The notes: a model not told the origin generated them from the letters alone. DNA of 64,000 bases from an uncultured Clostridia bacterium (GCA_945876285.1 CAMCNO010000010.1:1-64000); one strand, 5' to 3'. Positions 52,995 through 62,175 are shown, counted from the first letter of the stretch. Translations and numbers: made by a program.

Positions 52995-53205
52995 CGCGCA
53001 AGCCCTCTCCCTCCAGAGGAGGGGCTAGGGGGAACCGGAGGTTCCCCCAGTTCATTCGCCGGAGGCGAATGAAGAACATGAAATCATTTTTGTCAGGGCG
53101 TGTACCTGACAAAAATACCCCGACCCGTGCGCCCTTGGGGCGCACACACCAGTGACCGAAGTCACTGGTGGTGGGGTGGTTAGGAGGGGAGCCTGCTCCC
53201 CTCCT
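52995..53205. repeat. Intergenic hairpin string (fourth of four)
   Basis: Seven inverted repeats in about 210 bp between tpiA and gpmI: CCCTC/GAGGG type, GGGGGAAC/GTTCCCCC, TTCATTCGCC/GGCGAATGAA, TTTTTGTCAGG/CCTGACAAAAA, GTGCGCCC/GGGCGCAC (53127-53145), CACCAGTGAC/GTCACTGGTG (53147-53170) and AGGAGGGGAGC/GCTCCCCTCCT. The fifth and sixth form the ~57-bp module found inverted at 38583-38640. No coding potential. Confidence 0.85.
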
Positions 53206-53211
53206 ACGGCT

Positions 53212-53985
53212 TTACTCCTGATTCGCGGCGTTGATGATGTCCACAAACTGCTCGGGCTTCAGGGAAGCGCCGCCGATGAGGCCGCCGTCGATGTCGGGCT
53301 GAGAGAGCAGCTCGGCGGCGTTCTTGGGATTCATGGAACCGCCGTACTGGATGGTCACGCTGCGGGCGACGCGGGCGCCGTACAGGCTGCGGATGGTGGC
53401 GCGGATGTTGGAGCAGACCTCACCGGCCTGCTCGGCGGTGGCGGTCTTGCCGGTGCCGATGGCCCAGATGGGCTCATAGGCGATGATGCAGCGGCGCAGC
53501 TTGTCGGCGGGCACACCGTACAGGGCGCTCTTCACCTGCAGGGCGATCCACTCGTTGGTGATGCCGGTCTCACGCTGCTCCAGGCTCTCGCCCACGCAGA
53601 TGATGGGGTTCATGCCGGCGTTCAGCACGGCGTGGACCTTCTTATTCACGGTCTGGTCGGTCTCGCAGAAGTACTGGCGGCGCTCGCTGTGGCCGACGAT
53701 GACGTACTTCACGCCCAGATCCTTCAGCATATCAGCGGAGACCTCGCCGGTGTAGGCGCCCTTCTCCTCGAAGTAGACGTTCTCGGCGCCCACGGAAATG
53801 CGCAGGTCCTTGAAGGCCTTGGCAGCAGTGGAAATGTTGCAGGCGGGGACGCAGATCAGCGTCTCGCACCACTTGGCGCGGGGCATGATCTTCTTCATTT
53901 CCTCAGCGAACTTCTTGGTCTCGGTGGCGGTCATGTTCATCTTCCAGTTACCGGCGATGACGGTCTTGCGATATCTGCGGTTCAT
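53212..53985 (-). CDS. tpiA: Triosephosphate isomerase
   Basis: Interconverts dihydroxyacetone phosphate and glyceraldehyde 3-phosphate. The 257-residue TIM barrel has VIAGNWKMN (Lys), IVGHSERR (His), the catalytic Glu in IAYEPIWAIGTG, and the phosphate loop QYGGSMNPKNA. It has its own promoter 180 bp downstream of pgk and is followed by the hairpin string and gpmI. Confidence 0.98.
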   Translation of the reverse strand: MNRRYRKTVIAGNWKMNMTATETKKFAEEMKKIMPRAKWCETLICVPACNISTAAKAFKDLRISVGAENVYFEEKGAYTGEVSADMLKDLGVKYVIVGHSERRQYFCETDQTVNKKVHAVLNAGMNPIICVGESLEQRETGITNEWIALQVKSALYGVPADKLRRCIIAYEPIWAIGTGKTATAEQAGEVCSNIRATIRSLYGARVARSVTIQYGGSMNPKNAAELLSQPDIDGGLIGGASLKPEQFVDIINAANQE

Positions 53986-54059
53986 CTTGCATGTCTCCTT
54001 TTATGTGTATATCATATTCCGGGTCTGACCCATTGATGCGCTAAGCAAAAACCTATTAT

Positions 54060-54088
54060 TTTATAACGAAAAAAGGGATGATTGTCAA
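54060..54088 (-). promoter_or_regulatory. tpiA promoter
   Basis: Minus strand TTGACA (54083-54088), 17-bp spacer, TATAAA (54060-54065). Confidence 0.8.
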
Positions 54089-54132
54089 GCGTTTAGTCAC
54101 ATTTTTGTGGAAAAATGTTCAGCTGCGGTGCC

Positions 54133-54168
54133 AAAGAGGGAAAAAGGCGGAAACGCAGTCCCCTCTTT
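54133..54168 (-). terminator. Possible terminator at the end of pgk
   Basis: AAAGAGGG/CCCTCTTT inverted repeat (54133-54140 with 54161-54168) that overlaps the pgk stop codon. Long loop, so weak. Confidence 0.35.
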
Positions 54169-55438
54169 ACTCCGCGTCCAGCAGGCAGGCAACGCCCGGC
54201 AGCTCCTTGCCTTCCAGGAACTCCAGGGATGCGCCGCCGCCGGTGGAGATATGGGTCATCTTGTCGGCGTAGCCCAGCTGCTCCACGGCCGCCGCGCTGT
54301 CGCCGCCGCCGATGATGGTGATGGCGGAAGTCTTGCTCAGGGCCTCGGCCACAGCCTCGGTGCCCTTGGCGAAGGCGGGGAACTCAAACACGCCCATGGG
54401 GCCGTTCCAGATGACAGTGCCGGCGTCGGCCACGGCCTCGCAGTACAGGGCCACCGTCTCGGGGCCGATGTCCAGGCCCTCCCAGCCGTCAGGGATCTCG
54501 CCGGCCTTGACCACCTGGCTGTTGGCGTCGGGGGCGAACGCGTCGGCGCAGACAGTGTCCACAGGCAGCAGCAGCTTCACGCCCTTGGTCTTGGCCTTTT
54601 CGATCATATCCTTGGAATAGTCCATCCAGTCGGCCTCCAGCAGGCTGTTGCCCACCTTGCCGCCCATGGCGGCGGAGAAGGTGTAGGCCATGCCGCCGCC
54701 GATGATGATGGTATCGGCGATCTCCAGCAGGTTGTTGATGACGCCGATCTTGGAAGACACCTTGGAGCCACCCAGAATAGCCACCAGAGGACGCTTGGGG
54801 TTGGCAATAGCGCCGCCCAGGAACTCCAGCTCCTTCTGAATCAGGAAGCCGGACACGGCGGGCAGATAGGCGGCCACGCCGGCGGTGGAGGCGTGAGCAC
54901 GGTGAACCGCGCCGAAGGCGTCGGACACGTACAGATCCGCCATGGAAGCCATGGCCTTGGCCAGCTCGGGGTCGTTCTTGGTCTCGCCCTTTTCAAAGCG
55001 GGTATTCTCCAGCAGCAGGATCTGGCCGGGCTGCAGCGCGGCAGCCTTGGCCTGGGCGTCCTCACCCACCACATCACTGGCGAAGATGACCTCCTGACCC
55101 AGCAGCTCGCTCAGGCGCTTGGCGACGGGAGCCAGGGTCAGCTTCTTCAGGGACTTCTCCCAGTCCTCTTTCTTGACGGAAGATGCGTCCTTGCCCTTTT
55201 CCACCTGCTTTTTCACATAGGACTCAAAGGTGGCCACGGGCTTGCCCAGGTGGGAGCAGGCGATGACGGCGGCGCCGTTATCCAGCAGATACCGGATGGT
55301 GGGCAGAGCAGCGACGATACGCTTGTCGCTGGTGATCTCGCCGGTCTCCTTGTCCTGGGGGACGTTGAAATCGCAGCGCAGCAGGACCTTCTTGCCGGCC
55401 ACCTCCACGTCACGGACAGTCTTCTTGTTGTAATTCAT
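54167..55438 (-). CDS. pgk: Phosphoglycerate kinase
   Basis: ATP-forming glycolytic enzyme, 423 residues. It shows [12 protein letters not shown] near the N-terminus, the hinge and nucleotide domain with [34 protein letters not shown], and the C-terminal [13 protein letters not shown] and [14 protein letters not shown]. An insert of about 25 residues ([18 protein letters not shown]) after HLGKPVA makes it longer than the usual ~395. ATG at 55438 has a GGAGG nearby. It follows trmL by 57 bp and shares its promoter; no gap gene is present. Confidence 0.97.
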   Translation of the reverse strand: MNYNKKTVRDVEVAGKKVLLRCDFNVPQDKETGEITSDKRIVAALPTIRYLLDNGAAVIACSHLGKPVATFESYVKKQVEKGKDASSVKKEDWEKSLKKLTLAPVAKRLSELLGQEVIFASDVVGEDAQAKAAALQPGQILLLENTRFEKGETKNDPELAKAMASMADLYVSDAFGAVHRAHASTAGVAAYLPAVSGFLIQKELEFLGGAIANPKRPLVAILGGSKVSSKIGVINNLLEIADTIIIGGGMAYTFSAAMGGKVGNSLLEADWMDYSKDMIEKAKTKGVKLLLPVDTVCADAFAPDANSQVVKAGEIPDGWEGLDIGPETVALYCEAVADAGTVIWNGPMGVFEFPAFAKGTEAVAEALSKTSAITIIGGGDSAAAVEQLGYADKMTHISTGGGASLEFLEGKELPGVACLLDAE

Positions 55439-55495
55439 GTGGATTTCCTCCATAGATATAATTGATAAGGGCGCTCAGCGCCGGGTATCACAAAT

Positions 55496-55981
55496 TCAGG
55501 CCATCTCTCCGGTTCCCATCAGCCCCGGAAAGTTGTTCTGCCGCAGCGCTTCGTAGACGCACACAGCCACGGTGTTGCTCAGATTCAGGCTTCGAGCCTC
55601 CGAGATCATGGGCAGCCGGATGCAGCGATCCCGGTACTGCTCCCGGAACGCCAGAGGCAGTCCCGCGGTCTCCTTGCCGAAAAACAGCCAGCAGTCCGGG
55701 GAAAAGGACGCCTCCTGATAGGAGCGGGGCGCCTTGGTGGTGGTGAGCCACAGATCGGCGGCGGCCTCCGGGCGTTTTTCAAAAAAGTCGTCCAGATTTT
55801 CGTAATCGGAGACCTCCACCAGATGCCAGTAGTCCAGCCCGGCCCGCTTCACCGCCCTGTCTGAGATGTCAAAACCCAGAGGCCGGATGAGGTGGAGACT
55901 GCTGCCGGTGGCGGCGCAGGTGCGGGCGATATTTCCGCAATTCTGGGGGATCTCCGGTTCCACCAGCACGATATGGAGCAT
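55496..55981 (-). CDS. trmL: tRNA (cytidine/uridine-2'-O-)-methyltransferase TrmL
   Basis: SPOUT-class methyltransferase modifying the wobble position (C34/U34) of tRNA-Leu, 161 residues. The knot motifs are visible: LVEPEIPQNCGNIARTCAATG at the start, LFFGKETAGLP in the middle and LPMISEARSLNLSNTVAVCVYEALRQ at the end. It is the first gene of the trmL-pgk unit, with its own promoter. Confidence 0.95.
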   Translation of the reverse strand: MLHIVLVEPEIPQNCGNIARTCAATGSSLHLIRPLGFDISDRAVKRAGLDYWHLVEVSDYENLDDFFEKRPEAAADLWLTTTKAPRSYQEASFSPDCWLFFGKETAGLPLAFREQYRDRCIRLPMISEARSLNLSNTVAVCVYEALRQNNFPGLMGTGEMA

Positions 55982-56015
55982 GCCAAAATCCCCCCGTTTT
56001 GTACGAATGGACTAT

Positions 56016-56044
56016 ATTGTAATCCTTTGCCTGGGCAAATTCAA
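56016..56044 (-). promoter_or_regulatory. trmL-pgk promoter
   Basis: Minus strand TTGAAT (56039-56044), 17-bp spacer, TACAAT (56016-56021). Confidence 0.7.
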
Positions 56045-56253
56045 CCATATTGTGTGGAGAAATTCCGCTTTTTATAGAAAAGCACGATTCAATCGTTCCG
56101 ATTTTTGCAATTTGCCGAAAAACTGCGCAAATTTTTTCCTTTTTCCGACATTTCCGTTGCCTCCCACAAAAAAGGGCGGCTCCCGGAAAAAGAATTCAGG
56201 GAAATTTCTCTGATAATTTCGCCGGAAACACTGGATTTCCGGTAAAAATTTGA
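56045..56253. other. AT-rich divergent spacer between trmL and the GlmU-like gene
   Basis: A stretch of A/T runs richer in AT than its surroundings, with a CCGGAAA/TTTCCGG hairpin (56222-56242). I see no small gene or known RNA in it. Confidence 0.5.
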
Positions 56254-56259
56254 TATAAT
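56254..56259 (+). promoter_or_regulatory. -10 box of the GlmU-like/prs operon
   Basis: Perfect TATAAT 41 bp before the start codon; the -35 at 17 bp (CTGGAT) is poor, so the promoter may need an activator or be extended -10 type. Confidence 0.5.
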
Positions 56260-56299
56260 ACCCGTGTGTGTATGATTTTGACCAAAGGAGGGAAGCATC

Positions 56300-56800
56300 A
56301 TGATCCGCCTCCAGCGCGCTGTTTTCTTTATGGAAGAGGAGCCTGCCTGTCCGGCCGACTCCAAACCGCTGATGCTGAAAGCCGTTCTCTCTTGCCCGAT
56401 CTTGTCGTGGATGAGCAACCAGTTGCTGGCCGACGGTGTGCAGCGGTTTTTTCTTGCCTGTGACGACCGCTTTGCCGAGGAAGCCCGGAAGTGCTTCCCA
56501 GTGGGAGCAGAGGTCACCGTATCCAACCGACACGACGACCTGCTGGCCTTTCTGGACACTGAGGAGCAGGTAGCGGTGCTGCCCCGTTCCGCCATTCCCA
56601 TGGCGGAGGCCGGCGCCGGTTTCGCCTACGCCGCCCCTGGCCGGGAACTGCGGGAGGTCTGGAAGGACAAGATGACCAACGCCGTTTCCGGTGCGGAACT
56701 GCTGCCCGGGTGGCTGCCTGTGTACAGTCAGGAGACCATCGACGAACTGGAACTCCTTCTGCGCGAGCGGGCAAAACGCTCCTCCGGCGAAAACGCATAA
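56300..56800 (+). CDS. Collapsed GlmU-type nucleotidyltransferase remnant
   Basis: A 166-residue protein. Residues about 20-60 (PLMLKAVLSCPILSWMSNQLLADGVQRFFLACDD) align by eye with the N-terminal part of GlmU-like sugar-nucleotide transferases, and the last 30 residues (VYSQETIDELELLLRERAKR) resemble the GlmU linker helix. The nucleotide-binding GxGTRMxS loop is replaced by FFMEEEPACPADS, and the middle of the domain and the acetyltransferase barrel are missing, so it should not be catalytic. It has a clear AAAGGAGG and keeps glmU's usual place before prs. Confidence 0.7.
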   Translation: MIRLQRAVFFMEEEPACPADSKPLMLKAVLSCPILSWMSNQLLADGVQRFFLACDDRFAEEARKCFPVGAEVTVSNRHDDLLAFLDTEEQVAVLPRSAIPMAEAGAGFAYAAPGRELREVWKDKMTNAVSGAELLPGWLPVYSQETIDELELLLRERAKRSSGENA

Positions 56801-56854
56801 CGCTGATAACAAATACAAACATATAAAAAAGATAACAGAAAGAAGGCGTTTGGT

Positions 56855-57814
56855 ATGATTTCTCACGGCAAAGACATCAAGGTATTTACCGGCAATTCCA
56901 ACCCCAAGCTGGCGGGAGATATTTGCAAACTCATGGGCACCAAGCTGGGCGAGTCGGAGGTCGGCACCTTCTCTGATGGCGAGATCTTTTCCTCCCTGTA
57001 TGAGACCGTCCGCGGCAGTGATGTGTTCGTGGTTCAGTCCACCTGCACTCCCGTCAACAACAATCTGATGGAGCTGCTCATCATGATTGACGCCCTGAAG
57101 CGCGCCTCCGCCGGCCGCATCACCGCCGTCATCCCCTACTTCGGCTATGCCCGGCAGGACCGTAAGGCCAAGGCCCGCGATCCCATCACCGCCAAGTTGG
57201 TGGCCAATATGATCACCGCCGCCGGCGCTGACCGTGTGCTGACCATGGATCTCCACGCCGCCCAGATCCAGGGCTTCTTTGACATCCCCGTGGACAACCT
57301 GGCCGGCAACCCCATCTTCGTGGATTATTACGCCAAGAAGTTCGGTGACCGCTGCGAGGATATGGTGGTCGTCTCTCCCGATGTGGGCTCCGTGGCCCGT
57401 GCCCGCGCCTTCGCCCAGAAGCTGCACATGAACCTCGCCATCGTGGATAAGCGCCGCCAGAAGGCCAACCAGTGCGAGGTCATGAATGTCATCGGCGACG
57501 TGAAGGACAAGGACTGCATCCTGTTTGACGACCTGGTGGATACCGCCGGCAGCCTGTGCAACGCCGCCAAGGCCATCGTGGAAGTGGGCGGCGCCAATCA
57601 TGTCTATGCCTGTGCCTCTCACGGCGTGCTGTCCGGCCCTGCCATTGAGCGTGTCAACAACAGCGCCATTCAGGAGCTGGCTCTGCTGGACACCATCCCC
57701 GCCATCGATCCCTCTCTCAGCAGCAAGATCAAGTACCTCCCCGTGGCCCCCATGTTTGCCGAGGCCATCGAGCGCATCTATCAGGAGGTTTCCATTTCCA
57801 AGCTGTTCCGCTGA
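56855..57814 (+). CDS. prs: Ribose-phosphate pyrophosphokinase
   Basis: Makes PRPP from ribose 5-phosphate and ATP for nucleotide, His and Trp synthesis. The 319 residues have the flexible-loop region, the DLHAAQIQGFFDIPVDN motif (metal/ATP) and the PRPP-binding DDLVDTAGSLCNAA. AGAAGG precedes the ATG. It follows the GlmU-like gene by 54 bp and ends at a hairpin before pth. Confidence 0.98.
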   Translation: MISHGKDIKVFTGNSNPKLAGDICKLMGTKLGESEVGTFSDGEIFSSLYETVRGSDVFVVQSTCTPVNNNLMELLIMIDALKRASAGRITAVIPYFGYARQDRKAKARDPITAKLVANMITAAGADRVLTMDLHAAQIQGFFDIPVDNLAGNPIFVDYYAKKFGDRCEDMVVVSPDVGSVARARAFAQKLHMNLAIVDKRRQKANQCEVMNVIGDVKDKDCILFDDLVDTAGSLCNAAKAIVEVGGANHVYACASHGVLSGPAIERVNNSAIQELALLDTIPAIDPSLSSKIKYLPVAPMFAEAIERIYQEVSISKLFR

Positions 57815-57846
57815 GAAAGCGCCCCCCACACCCTCAAATATGTTTA

Positions 57847-57878
57847 CAAAGGCGGGAAAGACTTCTTTCCCGCCTTTG
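57847..57878 (+). terminator. Hairpin between prs and pth
   Basis: A perfect 14-bp CAAAGGCGGGAAAG/CTTTCCCGCCTTTG stem with a 4-nt loop. The T-run is short, so termination may be partial, letting pth be read through. Confidence 0.6.
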
Positions 57879-57916
57879 TGGGCTGTATCAACCCAACACA
57901 AAGGAGAATTCCCCCT

Positions 57917-58504
57917 ATGCTGTTCGGAAACAAATCCTCGGCCGTGGACTGGCTCATCGTGGGCCTGGGCAATCCCGGCCAGAAATATGAGCACACCCGC
58001 CACAACATGGGCTTTCTCACCGTGGACCTGCTGGCGGAAAAGGCCGGTGTGAAGCTGAACAAGGTGAAATTCAAGTCCGCTTTCAACATTCTGAACTTCG
58101 CCGGGCGCAAATGCCTGGTGATGAAGCCCCAGACCTATATGAACCTCTCCGGCGAGGCGGTCCGGGAGGCGGTCCAGTTCTACAAGGTCCCCGCCGACCA
58201 TGTGCTGGTCATCTATGACGACGTATCCCTGCCCGTGGGCAAGCTGCGGGTCCGGCCCACCGGCTCCGCCGGCGGCCACAACGGCATCAAGAACATCATC
58301 GCCCACCTGGGCACCCAGGACTTTCCCCGCATCAAGATCGGCACCGGCGCCCCCGGCGAGGGCGGCGACATGATCGACTGGGTCATCGGCGTGCCCTCTC
58401 AGGCGGAGCGGAAGGTGCTGGTGGAGAGCTTTGAAAAAGCTATCCAGGCGGCGGAGTGCATCATTGAACACGGCTGCCAGAAGGCGATGAATGACTTTAA
58501 CTGA
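57917..58504 (+). CDS. pth: Peptidyl-tRNA hydrolase
   Basis: Releases tRNA from stalled peptidyl-tRNAs, 195 residues. Family motifs are VGLGNPGQKYEHTRHNMGF with the catalytic His and an Asn in the same region, MKPQTYMNLSGEAV, VIYDDVSLPVGKLRVRPTGSAGGHNG and GTQDFPRIKIG. ATG at 57917 has AAGGAG; the in-frame stretch upstream reads through the hairpin. The prs-pth-mfd order is common in Firmicutes. Confidence 0.97.
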   Translation: MLFGNKSSAVDWLIVGLGNPGQKYEHTRHNMGFLTVDLLAEKAGVKLNKVKFKSAFNILNFAGRKCLVMKPQTYMNLSGEAVREAVQFYKVPADHVLVIYDDVSLPVGKLRVRPTGSAGGHNGIKNIIAHLGTQDFPRIKIGTGAPGEGGDMIDWVIGVPSQAERKVLVESFEKAIQAAECIIEHGCQKAMNDFN

Positions 58505-58581
58505 GTAGGGCCTCAGGCTGGGAAACGGCAGCGGCCCTACTCCGCCCCATAACTTCCATATTTTAACAAGAAAGGTGCCCT

Positions 58582-61500
58582 ATGGAACACTTCCTGCAAC
58601 AACTGCAAACCATTCCGGAAGTCGCGGAGCTCATCCGCCGGGCAGAGGACGGCGGATGCCCCGCGGCAGTCACCGGGCTCCAGCCGGTGCAGCGGGCCTG
58701 CGTAGGCGCCGCCGTGTCCCGGGCCGCCGGCCGCCCCGCCGTGTTCGTCTGCGGCGACGACCGGGAGGCCCGCCAGCTCACCGCCGACCTCACCGCCCTC
58801 ACCGGGCGTGCTCCGGTGCTGCTTTTGAGCCGGGAATGGCAGTTTCGTCCCGGCGCTGTCAGCTCCCGGGACTGGGAGCGCAGCCGCCTGGCGGCGCTGT
58901 ACGCCCTGGCAAATGGAGACGCCCCCGTCACCGTCGCCACCGCTGACGCCCTGATGGCCCGCACTCTGCCGCCGGACCTGCTGACCTCCCTGTCCATGAC
59001 GCTGGAAGTCGGCGGGCAAACCGACTTGACCGGGCTGGCCGACCGCCTCCTGGCGGCGGGCTACGCCCGCTGCGACCAGGTGGAGGGCGTGGGCCAGTTC
59101 GCCCTGCGGGGCGGCATCCTGGATGTGTTCTCCCCCTTGATGGACCAGCCCGTCCGCTGCGAGTTTTTCGACGACGAAATTGACTCCATGGGCACCTTTG
59201 ACCCGGCCAACCAGCGCCGGACGGCCAACGTGACCTCCGCCCTGCTGCTGCCCGCCGCCGAGGTGCTGCCCCGCAGCGCCCAGGGCGGACTGGAGGGTCT
59301 AGGCGAGACCCTGCTCCATCTGGCTGATAAACTGGCGAAAAAGCAGAAGACCGAAACCACCGTGGCGAGATTGCGGGAGGACGGCGAGCGCTTAAAAAAC
59401 GGCGCCGTCCCCGGCGGCATGGACCGGTATCTCGCCGCCATTTACCCGAAAGTCACCGCAGGCGTCCACTACCTGCCCGGCGACGCCGTGGTATTCCTCT
59501 GCGAAAGCGGCCGGGTGGACGAGCGGGTGAAAAGCGCCCTGCTCCAGAACAAGCAGGATACCGAGGCCCTGCTGGAAGCGGGCCTGCTGGCGGGCGACTA
59601 TGCCAAGCTGCTGCTCTCCGGCGAGGAGCTGTACGCCGCCCTGGAGGACTTCCCCGTCATCATGGCGGACTCCCTCCCCACCTCCCGGCACCTCCTGAAG
59701 CCCCGGGGCCTGCTGGCTATGAACGCCCGGCAACTCTCGTCCTACGGCGGCAGTCTGGAGACCGCCGTCACCGATTTGGAGCACTACCGCGCAAACGGCA
59801 GCGCTGTGCTGGTGCTGTGTGCCGGGGAGAGCCGGGCCCACAACCTCCACCGATTGCTGGAGGAGCGGGGCATCCCCGCCGCGATGGATTTGAAGAACGC
59901 CGCCATGCCGAAGGCCGGGGAGGTTCGCATCTCCCTGGGCGCTTTGTCGGCAGGCTGCGAGTGGCCGTATCTGAAGCTGGCGGTGCTGACCGAGGGCCAG
60001 CTCACCGCCTCCCCCCAGAAGCGGCTGAAGCTGAAAAAGGAATCCAACCGCCAGAAAATCCAGTCCTACACCGACCTTTCCCCCGGCGATCTGGTAGTCC
60101 ACGTCCACCACGGTGTGGGCCGGTTCGCGGGCATCCAGCGGATGCCGGTGGACGGCGTAGAGAAGGACTACATTAAAATCGACTACGCCGGAGGCGACTG
60201 CCTGTACGTCCCCGTCACCCAGCTGGACCTGGTGAGCAAGTATATCGGCGGCGGCGAGGACCAGGACCGCCAGAAGCTGAACAAGTTGGGCGGCACGGAG
60301 TGGGCCAAGCAGAAGACCCGGGCGAAAAAGGCCGCCAAGGACCTGGCAAAGGGTCTGACGCAGCTCTACGCCGAGCGGCAGCGCCGCCCCGGCTTCGCCT
60401 TCTCCCCCGACTCCCCCTGGCAGCGGGAGTTTGAGGACGCCTTCCCCTACGCCGAGACGGACGACCAGCTCCGGGCTATCGAGGAAATTAAAAAAGACAT
60501 GGAAAAGCCCCGGCCCATGGACCGTCTTCTCTGCGGCGACGTGGGCTACGGCAAGACGGAGGTAGCCCTCCGGGCCGTGATGAAATGCGTATTGGACGGC
60601 AAGCAGGCCGCCATTCTGGTGCCCACCACCGTGCTGGCCCAGCAGCACTACGCCACCGCCTGCGGCCGGTTCAAGGATTTCCCCGTCAAAATCGAAGTTT
60701 TGTCCCGGTTCACCACCGCCAAGGAGCAAAAGCGGATTCTGGACGCCGCCAAGCGGGGCGCCATCGACCTGCTCATCGGCACCCACAAGCTGCTGCAAAA
60801 GGGCGTGGAGTTCAAGGATCTGGGCCTGCTCATCATCGACGAGGAGCAGCGCTTCGGCGTGACCCACAAGGAGCGGCTGAAGGAGATGAGCCGCCAGGTG
60901 GACGTGCTGACGCTGTCCGCCACTCCCATTCCCCGGACGCTGAACATGGCCCTCTCCGGTCTGCGGGACATGAGTACCATCGAGGAGCCGCCCGCCGACC
61001 GCCAGCCGGTGCAGACCTATGTGCTGGAGCACGACTGGGCCATTCTGGAGGACGCCATGCGTAAGGAACTGAGCCGGGGCGGGCAGGTCTATTACCTGCA
61101 CAACCGGGTGGAGTCCATCGACCTCACCGCCTCCCGCATCCAGAAGATGCTGGGGCCGGAGGTCCGCATCGTGACGGGCCACGGGAAAATGGGCGAGCAG
61201 GAGCTGTCCTCGGTCATGCAGGCCATGGTGGACGGCGAGGCGGACATTCTGGTCTGCACCACCATTATCGAGACCGGCATCGACATCCCCAACGTCAACA
61301 CCCTTATCATCGAGGACGCCGACAAAATGGGCCTGGCCCAGCTCCACCAGATTCGGGGCCGTATCGGCCGCAGCGCCCGCCGGGCCTACGCCTACCTGAC
61401 CTACCGCCGGGGCAAGATTTTGCAGGAGACTGCCGCGAAACGGCTCTCCGCCATTCGGGAGTACGTGGAGTTCGGCTCCGGCTTCCGCATCGCCATGCGG

Positions 61501-62085
61501 GACTTGGAGATTCGGGGTGCGGGCAACCTGCTGGGCCCGGAGCAGTCTGGGTATCTCATGAGCGTGGGCTACGACCTCTATTTGAAGCTGCTGGAGGAAG
61601 CGGTGCTGGAGGAGCGGGGCGAGGAGAAGCAGATCGAGACAGAGTGCTCCGCCGACCTGACGGTCAATGCCAACATCCCGGAGCGGTATGTTCCCTCCGC
61701 CGAGCAGCGGATGGACCTGTACCGCCGCATCGCCGCCATCCGCACCAACGACGACGCCTCCGACCTGCTGGATGAGATGCTGGACCGCTACGGCGAGGCG
61801 CCGAGATCCGTCCTGGCCCTGCTGGATGTGGCCCTGCTGCGCGCCGCCGCGGCGAAAGCCGGTATCTCCGATATCTCCCAGAAGAAGGACGTGCTGAAAT
61901 TCACCCTGGGCGTGTTCCGCCCGGAGGCGCTGGTTTCCGTCTGCAACCTGGCAAAGTACAAGTACCGCCTGACCCTGGCGGCGGGCGAGACCCCGGCCCT
62001 GTCACTGAAGCTGAAGCCCGGCGCCGACGTACTGGAGACCGCCACGGAGCTGGTGGAGGACCTGAAGCTGGCCTCCCCGAGCTGA
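58582..62085 (+). CDS. mfd: Transcription-repair coupling factor
   Basis: A 1167-residue ATP-driven translocase that removes stalled RNA polymerase and recruits UvrA. It has the UvrB-like N-terminal region, the RNA-polymerase-interacting domain (about 495-560, SPGDLVVHVHHGVGRFAGIQR), Walker A GDVGYGKTEVALRA (about 650), the DEEQ box (IIDEEQRFG, about 752), motif VI QIRGRIGRS, and the C-terminal TRCF domain with ECSADLTVNANIPERYVPS. AAAGGTG precedes the ATG. Confidence 0.98.
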   Translation: MEHFLQQLQTIPEVAELIRRAEDGGCPAAVTGLQPVQRACVGAAVSRAAGRPAVFVCGDDREARQLTADLTALTGRAPVLLLSREWQFRPGAVSSRDWERSRLAALYALANGDAPVTVATADALMARTLPPDLLTSLSMTLEVGGQTDLTGLADRLLAAGYARCDQVEGVGQFALRGGILDVFSPLMDQPVRCEFFDDEIDSMGTFDPANQRRTANVTSALLLPAAEVLPRSAQGGLEGLGETLLHLADKLAKKQKTETTVARLREDGERLKNGAVPGGMDRYLAAIYPKVTAGVHYLPGDAVVFLCESGRVDERVKSALLQNKQDTEALLEAGLLAGDYAKLLLSGEELYAALEDFPVIMADSLPTSRHLLKPRGLLAMNARQLSSYGGSLETAVTDLEHYRANGSAVLVLCAGESRAHNLHRLLEERGIPAAMDLKNAAMPKAGEVRISLGALSAGCEWPYLKLAVLTEGQLTASPQKRLKLKKESNRQKIQSYTDLSPGDLVVHVHHGVGRFAGIQRMPVDGVEKDYIKIDYAGGDCLYVPVTQLDLVSKYIGGGEDQDRQKLNKLGGTEWAKQKTRAKKAAKDLAKGLTQLYAERQRRPGFAFSPDSPWQREFEDAFPYAETDDQLRAIEEIKKDMEKPRPMDRLLCGDVGYGKTEVALRAVMKCVLDGKQAAILVPTTVLAQQHYATACGRFKDFPVKIEVLSRFTTAKEQKRILDAAKRGAIDLLIGTHKLLQKGVEFKDLGLLIIDEEQRFGVTHKERLKEMSRQVDVLTLSATPIPRTLNMALSGLRDMSTIEEPPADRQPVQTYVLEHDWAILEDAMRKELSRGGQVYYLHNRVESIDLTASRIQKMLGPEVRIVTGHGKMGEQELSSVMQAMVDGEADILVCTTIIETGIDIPNVNTLIIEDADKMGLAQLHQIRGRIGRSARRAYAYLTYRRGKILQETAAKRLSAIREYVEFGSGFRIAMRDLEIRGAGNLLGPEQSGYLMSVGYDLYLKLLEEAVLEERGEEKQIETECSADLTVNANIPERYVPSAEQRMDLYRRIAAIRTNDDASDLLDEMLDRYGEAPRSVLALLDVALLRAAAAKAGISDISQKKDVLKFTLGVFRPEALVSVCNLAKYKYRLTLAAGETPALSLKLKPGADVLETATELVEDLKLASPS

Positions 62086-62138
62086 AATCATACCAACAAG
62101 GCATTGGAAATCCGGCGCTCTGTTTGTATAAAGGAAAT

Positions 62139-62175
62139 GGAGCTGCTGCAGAATTACTCATTCTGCAGCAGCTCC
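62139..62175 (+). terminator. Terminator after mfd
   Basis: A perfect 15-bp GGAGCTGCTGCAGAA/TTCTGCAGCAGCTCC stem with a 7-nt loop, then TTTAAACTTTTT. Confidence 0.85.

Noticed and set aside
32836-53205. CRISPR array
   Set aside because: The repeats are inverted, of different sequences, not equally spaced, and have no spacer pattern; no cas genes are present.
56072-58471. A 799-codon minus-strand open frame
   Set aside because: Antisense to the GlmU-like, prs and pth genes, which are all clearly coding.
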